The notes: generated from the sequence alone by a model not told the origin. A DNA stretch of 64,000 nt from Amycolatopsis pretoriensis (GCF_900107925.1 NZ_FNUJ01000014.1:160830-224829); one strand, 5' to 3'; shown: positions 52,548 to 62,422, counted from the stretch's first letter. Translations and numbers: made by a program.

Positions 52548-54409
52548 CCCCCTGTCCACTTGAGACGGTTCGACGTGATCGTCGCGCCGTCGCCGGTCGT
52601 GGTGACCCAGACGGTGTGGCCGACCCCGAAGTAGTCGAACGCGCTGAACGACGCGCGCCCGCTCGAGTCGGTTTCCACCCCGTGACCTTCGTTGCTGTAG
52701 CCGGAGTCCGTCGAGTGCGGCTTGATGTCGTAGTGCGCGTCGGGCGCGAACCCGCTGAGCACCACGCGCATCTTCGCGCAGCCTTCGCGGTCCCACTCGG
52801 GGTCGCACTTCCCACCGCGCGAGAGCGTCAGCTTTTCCGTGCCGACCGGTGTCACCGAACCCGACGACGCGCCGGGACCGTCGCCGACCTCGTTCACCGC
52901 CTTCACGGTGAACGTGTACGCCTTGCGGTTCGCCAGGCCCTGCACGGTGGTCGAGCGCGCCGAAGCGATCATCGTCACCGAGCCGCTGCTGCCTCCGCTC
53001 CACGTGACCTTGTACGCGGTCACCGGTGAGCCGTTGGCCGCGGCTGCGCCCCAGCTGACCGTCGCGGATCCGTCGCCCGCCTTCGCGGAGACCTGCGTGG
53101 GCGCGCTCGGCGGGCTGGCCGCGACCGTGGGCGGCGGTGCGGGCGGCGGTTTCGGCGTCGACTTCGGAGTCGGCGCGGGCTTCGGCCTTTCCGTGCGCAC
53201 CACCGTCCGCTCCGGCTGTTGCGGCGGCTCCTGCGGCGAGCTGCCGACGACCGGGGTTTCCGGCGGCGGCGGGCTGGGCGGCGTGCTCGTCGCCGCCGGG
53301 CGGCCCGCGGCCGGGACGTCGGACACCCTCCCGTCGTGGTCGAGCACCAGGACGTGCCGGCCCTGGTCACCTTCGACGTAGACGCGGGCGTCGCCGCCCT
53401 GCACCAGTTTCGGCGTGCCTGGCTCGGGCGGGATCGGCTTGGTGTCGCGGGCCGCGCCGGTGTGGTCGTAGGTCAGCAGCTTGTCGCCCGCCTTGTCGAC
53501 CAGGGCGACGACGTCGCCGGTCGAGGCCGGGCCGTCGTAGTCGCCCGGGGGCAGCTGCGCGGAGATCGGCCGTTCCCGCGGTTTCGCCGGGTCGAACCCG
53601 GCCGGGTCCACCAGGTACAGGCGTTTGCTCTCCGGATCGAACAGCGCGATCCGGCCGCGCACGTCGGCCGCGGCCGGGCGGGTCGCGGCCGAGACCGGGA
53701 CGTCCAGCGGCACCGCGGCGCCCTCGCCGTCGTCACCGACGGTGCGCAGCGTGCGGTCGTGGGTGTTGACGAAGACGGGTTTGCCGCCGACGAGGGTCAT
53801 GCCGCCGGTGTCGCCGGGCTGGGCCGAGGCCGGGCAGGAGACCGACGAGTCGTCCTTGCGCAGCCGGCACAGCTGCCCGGTGTCGGTGCGGTTGAGCCAA
53901 AGTGTGCCGTCGGCGGTCGCGACCGGGTCGCCGAAGGGGCCCTCGACGTCGATCAGCTGGACCGCACCGCCGAGCCGCGCGATCTTGCCCGCGTTGCGGT
54001 AGGCGAGGTACGGGCCGCCGGCGGCTTCGATCGCGAGCCCGCGCTCGTCGTCGGGAGCCGGCTGCGGCGGCTGCGCCGCGAGGGTGGACTGGTCGAACAT
54101 CGTGATACCGCCGTCCTGTCCGACGACGTAGCCGCTGGTGTCGCCCTGCAGCACCTGGCTGCCGGGGCGCCCGGGCACCTGGCCCGCCGAGTCGATCTGC
54201 GCGGTCGAGCCGTCGATGTGCAGCGCGGACTGCGTCTCCGAGTCGTAGAACCAGTGCCCGGCGGGCACGAAGTCGGCCCCGGCCGACGGTGTCTTGCCCG
54301 TCAGCGCGACGACGGCGCCTCCGGCGCACAACGCCACGACGAGCACCAGCGGGATCCGGGAACGCAGCTTCTTGCCCCCCGGCAACCGCACTTTGATCCC
54401 CAGCTTCAC
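52544..54409 (-). CDS. Membrane-anchored FN3-domain protein with beta-propeller-like N-terminal region
   Basis: A 621-residue single-pass protein (TM about 19-37 after KKLRSR). The external part has repeated blocks with GxxxLxD patterns like a WD40/PQQ-type propeller (about 50-370), a Pro/Lys linker (375-445), one fibronectin type III domain (about 450-540; WGAAAANGSPVTAYKVTW) and a C-terminal beta domain with paired Cys. GTG 54409. Starts a four-gene, fully overlapping operon with MoxR, DUF58 and TgpA-like genes. Probably a cell-envelope sensor. Confidence 0.8.
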
Positions 54410-54504
54410 GTGACGGAGTGTACGACACCGGATACATTCCCGGTCCATTTCCGCACCCCAGCAGTGTGATCACGCGCGGGAGCAGGCGAAAGACCCGGTG
54501 ACGC

Positions 54505-55767
54505 TCAGTGGCGCTCGGGGGCCGGCGGCAGTTCCAGCTCGAAGATCGCGCCGCCCTCGTCGGCGTTGTAGAGGTTGAGGCGGCCGCCATGGGCCTGGGC
54601 GACCCAGCGCACGATCGACAGGCCCAGGCCGGACGAGCCGCTGCCGGTCCGGAACCGGTCGAACAGCTCCTCCGCCGTCGTGCTGTCGACGCCGGGGCCG
54701 TGGTCGGCCACGGTGACCCGGCCACCGGCGACGGTGATGTGCACGACGGCTTGCTCCCCCGGGCGCCGTCCGTAGCGCAGCGCGTTGTCCAGGAGGTTGC
54801 CGATCGCCCGGCGAACCAGCACCGGGTCGACGAGCACGGTGCACGGCGCGGCGGTGAGCGTGACGCGAGCACCCTCGGCCGGGGTGTCCTCGACCAGCCC
54901 GGAAACCAGCTGGTCGAGCCAGACCGGCTGGACGGTGAGCCGGTCGACCCCGGCCGCGAGCCGGGCGCGCACGAGCAGACCGTCGATGATCTCGCCCATC
55001 TGGGCGGACAGCGCCACCGTGCGCGGCAGCAGCTCGGCGGACTCGCCCGGGTGCCGCTGCGCCGTCTCGGCGAGGGCGCGCAACGCGGCCACCGGGGTGC
55101 GCAGGTCGTGCGCGGTCTCGGCGAGCAGCTGTTCCTGCTGCTCGAGGGCGCTCGCCGCAGGCCGGATCGCGCGGCCGGACAGCAGCCAGCCGGCCAGGCC
55201 GAGCGCCCCGGCGAGCACCACGGCGCCGCCGACCACCCAGAGCACCTGGCGCTCGTGGGCGGCGGCCTCGGCGCGGGCATCCGCCACCGCGACGACGGCG
55301 CCGACGTAGCGGCCGGACTGGGCGCGCACGGGGTCGACGCGCATCCGCAGCGGGCTGCCGTCCGGGGCGTCGATCTCGCCGTAGAGGAACTTGCCCTGCT
55401 CGACGGCCTGCTGCGCGTAGCCGTTGAGCACGTTGACGTCGACCGCCACGCACGAGCGGCCGCTCAGCTTCGCCGGGAACGTCCCGGACCCGCCGGGCAG
55501 CACGGCGAACTGCGGGCAGGCGTCGTTGACCTCGTCGCGGTCGACGCCGGCGGTGCTGATGCCGTCCGGACCGTCGGCGCGCAGCAGCCGCTTGACCACG
55601 GACGTGACGCGGTAGAGCTCGTCGTCGAGATGCTCGTCGCGCTGGCGGGAGTCGGCCGCGAGGACGAGCCAGGCGACCACGACCAGGCCGATCGTGTTCA
55701 TCGCCGTGAACAGGATGGTGAGCAGCACGCGCAGGCGGCGCAGGCGGTCGGCCGAGGAGCGCGTCAC
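54505..55767 (-). CDS. Sensor histidine kinase
   Basis: A 420-residue two-TM kinase: TM about 14-36 and 176-197 flank an extracytoplasmic sensor with three Cys (ACPQF, RSCVAV). The dimerisation/phosphoacceptor box is ETAHDLRTPVAALR; N box NLLDNALRYG, G1 ADHGPGVD, F box ELFDRF, and G2 SGLGLSIV are intact. HAMP is short or absent. GTG overlaps the response-regulator stop (GTGA). Confidence 0.93.
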   Translation of the reverse strand: MTRSSADRLRRLRVLLTILFTAMNTIGLVVVAWLVLAADSRQRDEHLDDELYRVTSVVKRLLRADGPDGISTAGVDRDEVNDACPQFAVLPGGSGTFPAKLSGRSCVAVDVNVLNGYAQQAVEQGKFLYGEIDAPDGSPLRMRVDPVRAQSGRYVGAVVAVADARAEAAAHERQVLWVVGGAVVLAGALGLAGWLLSGRAIRPAASALEQQEQLLAETAHDLRTPVAALRALAETAQRHPGESAELLPRTVALSAQMGEIIDGLLVRARLAAGVDRLTVQPVWLDQLVSGLVEDTPAEGARVTLTAAPCTVLVDPVLVRRAIGNLLDNALRYGRRPGEQAVVHITVAGGRVTVADHGPGVDSTTAEELFDRFRTGSGSSGLGLSIVRWVAQAHGGRLNLYNADEGGAIFELELPPAPERH

Positions 55768-56435
55768 TCCGCCGCCAGCCGGTAGCCGGCGCCGCGCACC
55801 GAGTGGATCAGGCCGGGTGCGCGCAACTTGGCGCGCAGCCGCTTGACGACGGCGTCGACGACGTTGGCGACCGGGTCGGCCGAGCCGTCCCAGCAGTGTT
55901 CGAGCAGGTCTTCGCGGCTCACCACCTGCCCGGCGCGGATCAGCAGCACCTCGAGCACGGAGAACTCCTTGTCCGACAACGTCAGCAGCACCCCGCTCCG
56001 GCGGACCTCGCGGCGGGCACTGTCCAGCTCCAGGTCGGCGAGGGTCAGCACGGACGGCCGGGGCGTGCCGCCGCGCCGGCACAGGACGTGCACCCGAGCT
56101 GCCAGCTCGGCCGGGGAGAACGGCTTGACGAGGTAGTCGTCGCCACCGTGGGCGAAGCCGTCGACGCGGTCCTGTGTGCTGTCGCGGGCGGTGAGGAACA
56201 GGACCGGCACGGCCCAGCCGCGCCGGCGCCGGCGTTCGACGAAGTGCAGCGAGTCGCCGTCGGGCAGCATCCGGTCGAAGACGACACAGGCGACGTCGCC
56301 CTCACGCAGGGCAGCGTCCGCGCCGGCCAGGTCGGCGGCGGTCACGACGACGAGGCCCCCGGCGGTGAGCTCGGTGGCCACCGCGAAGCGCAGGTTCTCA
56401 TCGTCCTCGACGACCAGCACCCGGGTCGTTGTCAT
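55764..56435 (-). CDS. OmpR/PhoB-family response regulator
   Basis: A 223-residue regulator: receiver (VLVVEDDENLR, phospho-Asp in VFDRMLPDGD, FLTARD, DDYLVKPF) and winged helix (LLTLSDKEFSVLEVLLIRAGQVVSREDLLEHCW ... GAGYRL). Cognate of the kinase encoded 4 bp downstream. Divergent from the SARP gene 60 bp away, which is a candidate target. Confidence 0.94.
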   Translation of the reverse strand: MTTTRVLVVEDDENLRFAVATELTAGGLVVVTAADLAGADAALREGDVACVVFDRMLPDGDSLHFVERRRRRGWAVPVLFLTARDSTQDRVDGFAHGGDDYLVKPFSPAELAARVHVLCRRGGTPRPSVLTLADLELDSARREVRRSGVLLTLSDKEFSVLEVLLIRAGQVVSREDLLEHCWDGSADPVANVVDAVVKRLRAKLRAPGLIHSVRGAGYRLAAE

Positions 56436-56495
56436 CGAATCCTCATGTCCGGTCGCGCAGGCTGGGCACAGCAGACCACGAGGGGGGTGCCAGTG

Positions 56496-57299
56496 ATGCC
56501 GGCGACCACGCTGTCCGAGGTGTCCACCGGGCCATTGTCCACAGTGTCCCTTCCCGCGCTGTTCTCGGTGCTCGGGCCGGTCCGGGTGCGCGGGGTCCGC
56601 GGCGCCCGGAAGCCACTGGCGGTGCTGACCGCACTGCTGCTCCACGCTAACGAATGGGTGGACGTCGAGCAGCTGATCGCGGCGACTTGGCAGGAACAGG
56701 ACGCGCCGGCGTCCGCCGAGGCGAACCTCAAGACCTACATCTGGCACTGGCGCCGGACGCTCCCGGACGCCCTCGGCGACCCCCGCATCGAGCGCGGCGA
56801 ACACGCCTACCGGCTTCGGGTGGAGCCGGGCGACCTCGACGTCGACCACGTCGAGCTGCTGGCCGGGCAGGGCCGCCGCGCACGGGATGAGGGCTCTCGT
56901 GCGCGGGCCGCGGCCCTGTTCGGCTCGGCGTTGGAGCTGTGGCGCGGCAGGCCGTTCGACGGGCTCCGCGCGGACTCCGGCCTGGGCACGGTGACGTGGC
57001 TGGAGGGCGTACACCGCAACCTGCGGCTGGAACTGGCGGAGCTGTCCGGCTCGCTCGGGCGGTTTCGCGAAGCCGAGACGCTGCTGAGGGGGCTGGTGGA
57101 CGAGGACCCGTGGTGGGAGCAGCCGTGGGTCTGCTGGATGGGGCTGCTGTGCGGCCGGGGCCGACCGGGTGACGCGATAGCGCTGTACCGCCGGGCCCGC
57201 GCGGCGCTCCGGAGCGATCTGGGGGTCGAGCCGGGGCCCGAGCTGACGGCGGCGTTCCGGACGGCGGTCGAAGGTGAGGTGCGCGATGGCCGGCGCTGA
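56496..57299 (+). CDS. SARP/BTAD-family transcriptional activator
   Basis: A 267-residue AfsR/SARP-type protein: OmpR-like winged helix (KPLAVLTALLLHANEWVDVEQLIAATW...NLKTYIWHWRRTL) and a bacterial transcriptional activation domain (BTAD, about 110-260; ALELWRGRPFDGL, YRRARAALRSDLGVEPGPEL). The BTAD arrangement is that of a secondary-metabolism activator, but here the gene overlaps eccE by 14 bp, so it is embedded in the ESX locus and probably controls it. Confidence 0.88.
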   Translation: MPATTLSEVSTGPLSTVSLPALFSVLGPVRVRGVRGARKPLAVLTALLLHANEWVDVEQLIAATWQEQDAPASAEANLKTYIWHWRRTLPDALGDPRIERGEHAYRLRVEPGDLDVDHVELLAGQGRRARDEGSRARAAALFGSALELWRGRPFDGLRADSGLGTVTWLEGVHRNLRLELAELSGSLGRFREAETLLRGLVDEDPWWEQPWVCWMGLLCGRGRPGDAIALYRRARAALRSDLGVEPGPELTAAFRTAVEGEVRDGRR

Positions 57300-58590
57300 G
57301 TCCTGGGAGCCGCCGACGGTCCTGGCGGCGGTCAACCCGGCGGTGGGCGGCGCGGTGGCCCCGGCCGGCGAAGCGGCGGTGCCGGCCGGCGCCGTGGCTT
57401 CGGCAGTCGCGGCCGTCCCCCGGCCCGCACCCGCCGCCACCCCCACCTCGGTCACCCCGCCGCCGGTGGTCGCGGCCGCCGTCCGCGGGCCTCTTCCGCA
57501 CTCCGCGCCGCTCTCCCTTCCCGCGACCCGGCCCGCACCTCCCGCCGCTGTCGCCCGGCCGCCCGCCAAACCTCCGCAACCGCTTCCCCGCCCCGGCGCC
57601 TTCGTCCGCTGGGAATGCGCCGCCGCGCTGGTCGCCGCATCCCTCACCCAGCCCTGGCCCGTCGCCGTGGCCGCGACACTCGCCGCCGCCGGGCTGGGCG
57701 GTAGCACCGTTCGCGTCCGGAACCGCAGCCTCACCGAACTCGCCGCACGCGGTCTCGGCTACCTGGGCCGCCCTCGCGACCTCACCCTGCCACCGCACGA
57801 ACGGGCCGCCGCGCTGCTGGACCACCTGCTGCCCGCCGTCAGCTTCGGGGCCACCGAACTCGGCGGTGTCCCCGTCCTGGTGATCCGGCACGCGGGCGGC
57901 GTCGCGGCCGTCACCGAACCCACCACCACCGGGCCGCGGTGGGTCTCGCCCGCCGTCCTGCTGCCCGAGGCCGGACCCGACGGGCCCTACCCCGGTGTGC
58001 AGGGGATCTTCCACGCGGGCGGGGAGCCCGGCTCGCCGCCGCGGCGGTGGTTCGGCGTGCACGCAGTCCGCACCGCCGAGCACGCCGACGACGAGCTGCT
58101 CACCCTCGTTCTGCGCAACACCCTGCGCCGCGTGCTGCGTGGCCTCGCCCAGCACGGCGTGCCCGCCGAACCGCTCGGCCGCGAAGCCGGGCTTGCCACC
58201 ATCGCCGCGCTCGCGCACGTCACCGGCGGCCGGACGGAGCTGCGCGAAGACTGGGCCCGCTGGCGCACCGGACCGGTCTCCCAGGTGTGCTTCCGGCTCG
58301 ACGGCTGGCATGCCTTGCCCGGCCCGGTCACCGAACGCCTGGTCGCCGGCCTGCTTAGCCGGCCGGCCGGGGTCGCCGTCACCTTGGCGGCGCAGGCCCG
58401 GCGCACGCCGCGTGGCAGCACGACCAGCGCCGCCCTGCGCCTGGCCGCCCGCTCCCCCACCGCGCTCGACGCCGCGCTGCCCGGGCTCGCCCGCTGGTGC
58501 GCGGGCCACGGCCTGCGGCTCCACCGCCTCGACGGCCACCACCTCGCAGGCGTCACCGCCACGCTCCCGATCGGAGGGACCTCGAAATGA
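57286..58590 (+). CDS. eccE: Type VII secretion protein EccE-like
   Basis: A 434-residue protein. ATG 57286, 6 nt after AAGGTGAGG. A long Ala/Pro-rich N-terminus (to about 105) precedes two hydrophobic helices (about 112-140; ECAAALVAASLTQPWPVAVAATLAAAGLGG) and a soluble EccE domain (VRNRSLTELAARGLGYLGR onward). The Pro-rich extension is unusual for the family. Peripheral ESX component on the EccC side of the complex. Confidence 0.82.
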   Translation: MAGAESWEPPTVLAAVNPAVGGAVAPAGEAAVPAGAVASAVAAVPRPAPAATPTSVTPPPVVAAAVRGPLPHSAPLSLPATRPAPPAAVARPPAKPPQPLPRPGAFVRWECAAALVAASLTQPWPVAVAATLAAAGLGGSTVRVRNRSLTELAARGLGYLGRPRDLTLPPHERAAALLDHLLPAVSFGATELGGVPVLVIRHAGGVAAVTEPTTTGPRWVSPAVLLPEAGPDGPYPGVQGIFHAGGEPGSPPRRWFGVHAVRTAEHADDELLTLVLRNTLRRVLRGLAQHGVPAEPLGREAGLATIAALAHVTGGRTELREDWARWRTGPVSQVCFRLDGWHALPGPVTERLVAGLLSRPAGVAVTLAAQARRTPRGSTTSAALRLAARSPTALDAALPGLARWCAGHGLRLHRLDGHHLAGVTATLPIGGTSK

Positions 58591-59207
58591 CCACGCCCCG
58601 CGACGATCTGCTGGCGGACGCCCGCCGCGAAGTCCTCGTCATGAGCACCTCCGGCCCGGCGGCCCGCGCGCCCCTCGGCGCCGTCCGGCCGAACGACCAC
58701 GTCCACCTGGGCCGCGGCGTCAGCTACCGGATCCTGGTGCCCGACACCGCCCGGACCGCTCCGGCGCTGAGCCGGCGGCTCGGCACCCTCGCGCTGGCCG
58801 GGGCCTCCGTGCGCACCCTGCCCACGGTCCCGACCGACGCGCTCGTGCTCGACCGCTCGCTCGTCGTCCTGCCCACCGACCGCGCGATCAGCTCCTCCGG
58901 CGTGCTCGCGTTCCGGCTGCCCGGCGTGGTGACCACGACGGTCGAGCTGTTCGACCGGCTCTGGCCGGCGGCTACCCCGCTGATCGAGGGCGGCCACGAC
59001 GAAGAGCTCGACCAGCGCCAGGTCCGGCTGCTGGAGCTGCTCACGACCGGCCACACCGACGAGTCCGCCGCGGCAGAGCTCGGTGTGTCGGTCCGCACCG
59101 TGCGCCGCATGGTCGCCGACATCATGCGGCGTCTCGGCGCGCGCAGCCGGTTCCAAGCCGGGGTGAAAGCCGCCGACCGTGGCTGGCTGCTGGCCGAAGC
59201 GGGCTGA
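58587..59207 (+). CDS. LuxR-type HTH regulator with TrmB-like N-terminal domain
   Basis: A 206-residue protein: an N-terminal alpha/beta domain (ARREVLVMSTSGP, RILVPD, ALVLDRSLVVLP) like the phospholipase-D-like half of TrmB-type regulators, then a C-terminal HTH (LLELLTTGHTDESAAAELGVSVRTVRRMVADIMRRLGARSRFQAG). ATG overlaps the eccE stop (ATGA) with GGAGGGA upstream. Co-transcribed with SARP and eccE. Confidence 0.82.
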   Translation: MTTPRDDLLADARREVLVMSTSGPAARAPLGAVRPNDHVHLGRGVSYRILVPDTARTAPALSRRLGTLALAGASVRTLPTVPTDALVLDRSLVVLPTDRAISSSGVLAFRLPGVVTTTVELFDRLWPAATPLIEGGHDEELDQRQVRLLELLTTGHTDESAAAELGVSVRTVRRMVADIMRRLGARSRFQAGVKAADRGWLLAEAG

Positions 59208-59236
59208 CCGGGTGCCGGGCACTACTGTCCGGAGGT

Positions 59237-59896
59237 GTGCGTGTGCTGATCGTCGAAGACGACCCCGACCTCCGGCTCGCGGTCGGCGCCGCGCTGCGCG
59301 GGGCCGGATTCGCCGTCGACGCGGTCGACGACCTGCCCGCCGCCGACGAGGCGCTCTGGGTGAACAGCTACGACTGCGCGGTCCTGGACCGGATGCTGCC
59401 CACCGGCGACTCCGTCGGGTTCCTCGCGGCGAAGCGCACGGCCGGCCTGCTGACGCCCGTCCTGTTCCTCACCGCGCGCGACGCCGTCGCCGACCGCATC
59501 GCCGGGCTCGCCCACGGGGACGACTACCTCGTGAAACCGTTCGCGGTGGACGAGCTCGTGGCCCGCGTCCGCAGCCTGTGCCGCCGGGCGCCGCGTGCCG
59601 CCGAGCCGGTGGTGCTGCGCTGCGGTGACCTCGAGATGGACCTCGGCAGCCGTCAAGTGCGCCGCGGCGGTGTGCTGCTGACCTTGACGCGCACCGAGTT
59701 CGCGGTTCTGGAGCTGCTGGCGCGGCGCGCGGGCGAGGCGGTCCCGCGGGCGGAGCTGCTCGCGCACGGCTGGGACGAGCTGGCCGCGCCGGCGACCAAC
59801 GTCCTCGACGTCGTCATCGCGCAGCTGCGGCGCAAGCTCCGGCCGCCGTCGCTCATCCACACCGAGCACCGCGTGGGCTACCGGCTGGCGCCGTGA
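59237..59896 (+). CDS. Orphan OmpR-family response regulator
   Basis: A 219-residue receiver plus winged-helix protein (VLIVEDDPDLR, LDRMLPTGD, FLTARD, YLVKPF; RTEFAVLELLARRAGEAVPRAELLAHGW...GYRLAP). The loop before DDYLVKPF is one residue shorter than in its neighbour at 55764. GTG 59237 is used, but GTG 59243 has better spacing from GGAGG. No kinase gene is adjacent. Its 3' end overlaps the convergent YbaB-like gene by 44 bp. Confidence 0.88.
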   Translation: MRVLIVEDDPDLRLAVGAALRGAGFAVDAVDDLPAADEALWVNSYDCAVLDRMLPTGDSVGFLAAKRTAGLLTPVLFLTARDAVADRIAGLAHGDDYLVKPFAVDELVARVRSLCRRAPRAAEPVVLRCGDLEMDLGSRQVRRGGVLLTLTRTEFAVLELLARRAGEAVPRAELLAHGWDELAAPATNVLDVVIAQLRRKLRPPSLIHTEHRVGYRLAP

Positions 59897-60323
59897 GCTC
59901 GTACGCGGTCGCGAAGTTGCGGCGCTCGACCGCCTTCGCCGCCTGCCGCACGGTGTCGGCGATCGCCGACGCCAGCGCCTTCGAGCCGTGGCAGGCACGT
60001 GGGCTCACCGCGAGGTCCGCGAGCCGGCCATCGCCGGACACGGTGGCGCTGATCAGGCCGTCGTCCGAGATCGCCGTCTCCCGGACCCCCGGCAGTTCGT
60101 CGCGGAACCGCGCCAGGCTGTCGCGCAGCGCGGGAAAGCCGGCCAGCTCCTGGAGCACGGGCTCGAAATCGAACCCGGCTTCCGAGGCCAGCGTGTCGAG
60201 CACCCGCGCGGCCAGCCGGTCCGGCTCCCGCAGGACGCGGGGGTCGAGCCACAGCCGCACCAGTTCGCCCCGTGCGCCGAGCGTGGCGCCGACGGTGCCG
60301 TCGGGAGACACCTTCTCGGTCAC
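59853..60323 (-). CDS. Tandem YbaB-like protein
   Basis: A 156-residue protein with two YbaB-type strand-turn units: KVSPDGTVGATLGARGELVRLWLDPRVL (about 4-31) and AISDDGLISATVSGDGRLADLAVSP (about 91-115), suggesting internal duplication, with an Ala-rich helix at the end. GTG 60323 overlaps the stop of the small ESX gene by 4 bp. Counterpart of the protein at 35713-36015. Confidence 0.72.
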   Translation of the reverse strand: MTEKVSPDGTVGATLGARGELVRLWLDPRVLREPDRLAARVLDTLASEAGFDFEPVLQELAGFPALRDSLARFRDELPGVRETAISDDGLISATVSGDGRLADLAVSPRACHGSKALASAIADTVRQAAKAVERRNFATAYELTAPAGSPRGARCG

Positions 60324-60646
60324 CGGCCGGCCGCCATCGTGCTCCGGGCCCGCTGGTCGGCCGCCGCGTAGTCCACGGCGGACGCCCGGCCGGCTTCGGC
60401 GGTCGCGGCGAAGTCCGGCGCGATGAGCCCGGCGGCCTGGCGCACCGCGTCGCTCGTGCTCGTGTAGCCGTCGCGGAAGGCCGCGCCCAGCACCCCGGTG
60501 CCGATCGCCGGCTCCCCCGCCGTGATGGCCGCATCGCCATCACGCCAAGCGGTCCGCAGAGCCGTGCCGCTGTCGGCGAGAGCCTGCGCGCCGCGGTCGA
60601 CGGTGTCGGTGTCCATGCCCATCTGATCGCCCGCTGCTGTGGTCAC
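60320..60646 (-). CDS. Small ESX-associated helical protein (paralogue of 35394-35696)
   Basis: A 108-residue protein from GTG 60646; ATGs at 60622 and 60616 are possible shorter starts, none with a strong Shine-Dalgarno. Pattern MDTDTVDRGAQAL...TGVLGAAFRDGY...SAVDYAAADQRARS matches the small protein of the other cassette. Divergent from the DUF1023 effector, 96 bp between starts. Confidence 0.6.
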   Translation of the reverse strand: MTTAAGDQMGMDTDTVDRGAQALADSGTALRTAWRDGDAAITAGEPAIGTGVLGAAFRDGYTSTSDAVRQAAGLIAPDFAATAEAGRASAVDYAAADQRARSTMAAGR

Positions 60647-60742
60647 CCGTCCAGTTTCCGCGATGCGCACAGCGCTGAAACGGCGTTGGCCGCTTTCGGC
60701 CACCGTGCGCGCTTCCGTTCGCACGAAAGGAATCCTGGAGCC

Positions 60743-62344
60743 ATGCCCATCGCCGAACCCACCGACGCCCTGTGGAGCGCGGTGAAAGCCAAGGTCCCGT
60801 GGCCCGACACGAACGAAGACTCCGTGCGCACGCTCGCCGGCTCCTGGGAGTCGGCGGCCGGGGCGTTCGACCGGGCCGCGGCGACGAACACCGCCGACCT
60901 GACCACTTCGTGGACCGACACCGCCGGCGTCGCGATGTTCACCCGCGCTCACCGGGTGCTGACCCAGGCCGGGGACAACGGCCAGGCGATGCGGCAAGTC
61001 GCGGCCCGGGTGACGGCGTTCGCCGACGAGGTCGCCGCCGCGAAACAATCCCTTGTGGACCTGATCGCGAAGAACGCGCCCACTTACCAGAACCTCGCCA
61101 AGCTGCCCGCCGGGGCCGCCGATTCCTACCGGGCGCAGTTCGCGAGCCAGGTCGCCACGCTCGCGCAACGAGTGCTGACCGAAAGCGCGAGCCGGATTTC
61201 GAAGGGCGCCGGGGCTCCGCTGACGGCGCCCGACCACGGACCGCCACCGGCGGCGCCGCCGCCCGGCGACCCGGCGGCGGTCAAAGCCTGGTGGGACGGC
61301 CTGTCCGACGCCGACCGGGCGAAGGTCATGCAGGACGCCCCGGACTCGATCCGCAACCGCGACGGCATTCCCGCGACCGTCCGGGACTCGCTCAACCGGG
61401 CCGCGCTCGACCGGGAGATCGACACCGCGAACGCCGCGCTCAAAGCCGACCAGAACCAGGGCTACAACCCCTACACCGGTGGCGGAGGCGGCGTTCCGGA
61501 CGGCGGCGACAGCGCTCTGCAGGAGCGGGTGCGCGGCCTGACCGCCCTGCGCGACCGGCTGAACGGAGGCGGGCCACCGGCGTTCCTGCTGGAGCTCGAC
61601 ACGACCGCGGACGGCAAGGGCGTCGTCGCGACCGGGAACCCCGACACGGCGGCGAACGTCACCACCTACGTCCCGGGGACGATGGCCGACCTGAACAGCA
61701 TCGCCGGGGACGTCCACCGCGCCGACGTGATGTACGACGCCGCGCAGGCCGCGGGCTCACCGTCCACTTCGGTCATCACGTGGGTCGGCTACGACGCCCC
61801 CGACGAGCTCTACAACGCCGCGAGCGAGTCCTACGCCGACGGCGGGAAGGCCGACCTGCAGACGTTCCAGGACGGCCTGCGCGCCACGCACGCCGGCCCC
61901 GCTTCGCACAACACGGTGCTGGGCCACAGCTACGGCACCACCACGATCGGTCACGCCGCTCGCGACGGGGGCCTGAACGCCGACGACGTGGTTTTCGTGG
62001 CCAGTCCGGGCGTCGGCGTCGACCATGCGGACCAGCTGCACCTCGACGGCGTCGACCAAGCGCACGTCGCCGAGCACGTCCACTCGACGACCGCGGCGAA
62101 CGACATGATCGGCATCACCAACATCAAGGTGAACCCGGATCCCTACGCGGTGGGCGCCCCCGCCCAGGACATCGCGCTGGGCCCGGACCCGGCGGACCCG
62201 GCTTTCGGCGGCGACGTCTTCGCGTCGGCGCCGGGCACCCCGGGCTTGTTCGGCGGCCTCAGCGGTGCAGCACACAGTGAATATTGGGACCGAGGCAACC
62301 CATCTTTGCCCACGATCGGCGACATCATCGCCGGCCGGCGATGA
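60743..62344 (+). CDS. WXG-like N-terminus fused to DUF1023 alpha/beta hydrolase: candidate ESX effector
   Basis: A 533-residue protein. Residues 1-150 are a helical WXG-like targeting region (W-x-D turn SWTDTAGVAM) homologous to the start of the protein at 34453. Residues about 155-200 are Pro-rich, then a DUF1023 hydrolase (about 260-480): TWVGYDAPDELY, nucleophile elbow GHSYGTTT (Ser396) and VFVASPGVGVDHADQL. DUF1023 proteins are lipase/esterase-like and common in actinobacteria. ATG 60743 with CCTGGAG. Probably exported by the ESX system. Confidence 0.82.
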   Translation: MPIAEPTDALWSAVKAKVPWPDTNEDSVRTLAGSWESAAGAFDRAAATNTADLTTSWTDTAGVAMFTRAHRVLTQAGDNGQAMRQVAARVTAFADEVAAAKQSLVDLIAKNAPTYQNLAKLPAGAADSYRAQFASQVATLAQRVLTESASRISKGAGAPLTAPDHGPPPAAPPPGDPAAVKAWWDGLSDADRAKVMQDAPDSIRNRDGIPATVRDSLNRAALDREIDTANAALKADQNQGYNPYTGGGGGVPDGGDSALQERVRGLTALRDRLNGGGPPAFLLELDTTADGKGVVATGNPDTAANVTTYVPGTMADLNSIAGDVHRADVMYDAAQAAGSPSTSVITWVGYDAPDELYNAASESYADGGKADLQTFQDGLRATHAGPASHNTVLGHSYGTTTIGHAARDGGLNADDVVFVASPGVGVDHADQLHLDGVDQAHVAEHVHSTTAANDMIGITNIKVNPDPYAVGAPAQDIALGPDPADPAFGGDVFASAPGTPGLFGGLSGAAHSEYWDRGNPSLPTIGDIIAGRR

Positions 62345-62422
62345 TGTCCCGGTCCTCCGGCCCGACCGGCAGGAACCGGACAAGTGGCGTCACCGCCGGG
62401 AAATGGCTGTTATCACTGTTCC

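Noticed and set aside
56496..57299. SARP gene as marker of an antibiotic biosynthesis cluster
   Set aside because: No PKS, NRPS or other biosynthetic genes are in the window; it overlaps eccE.
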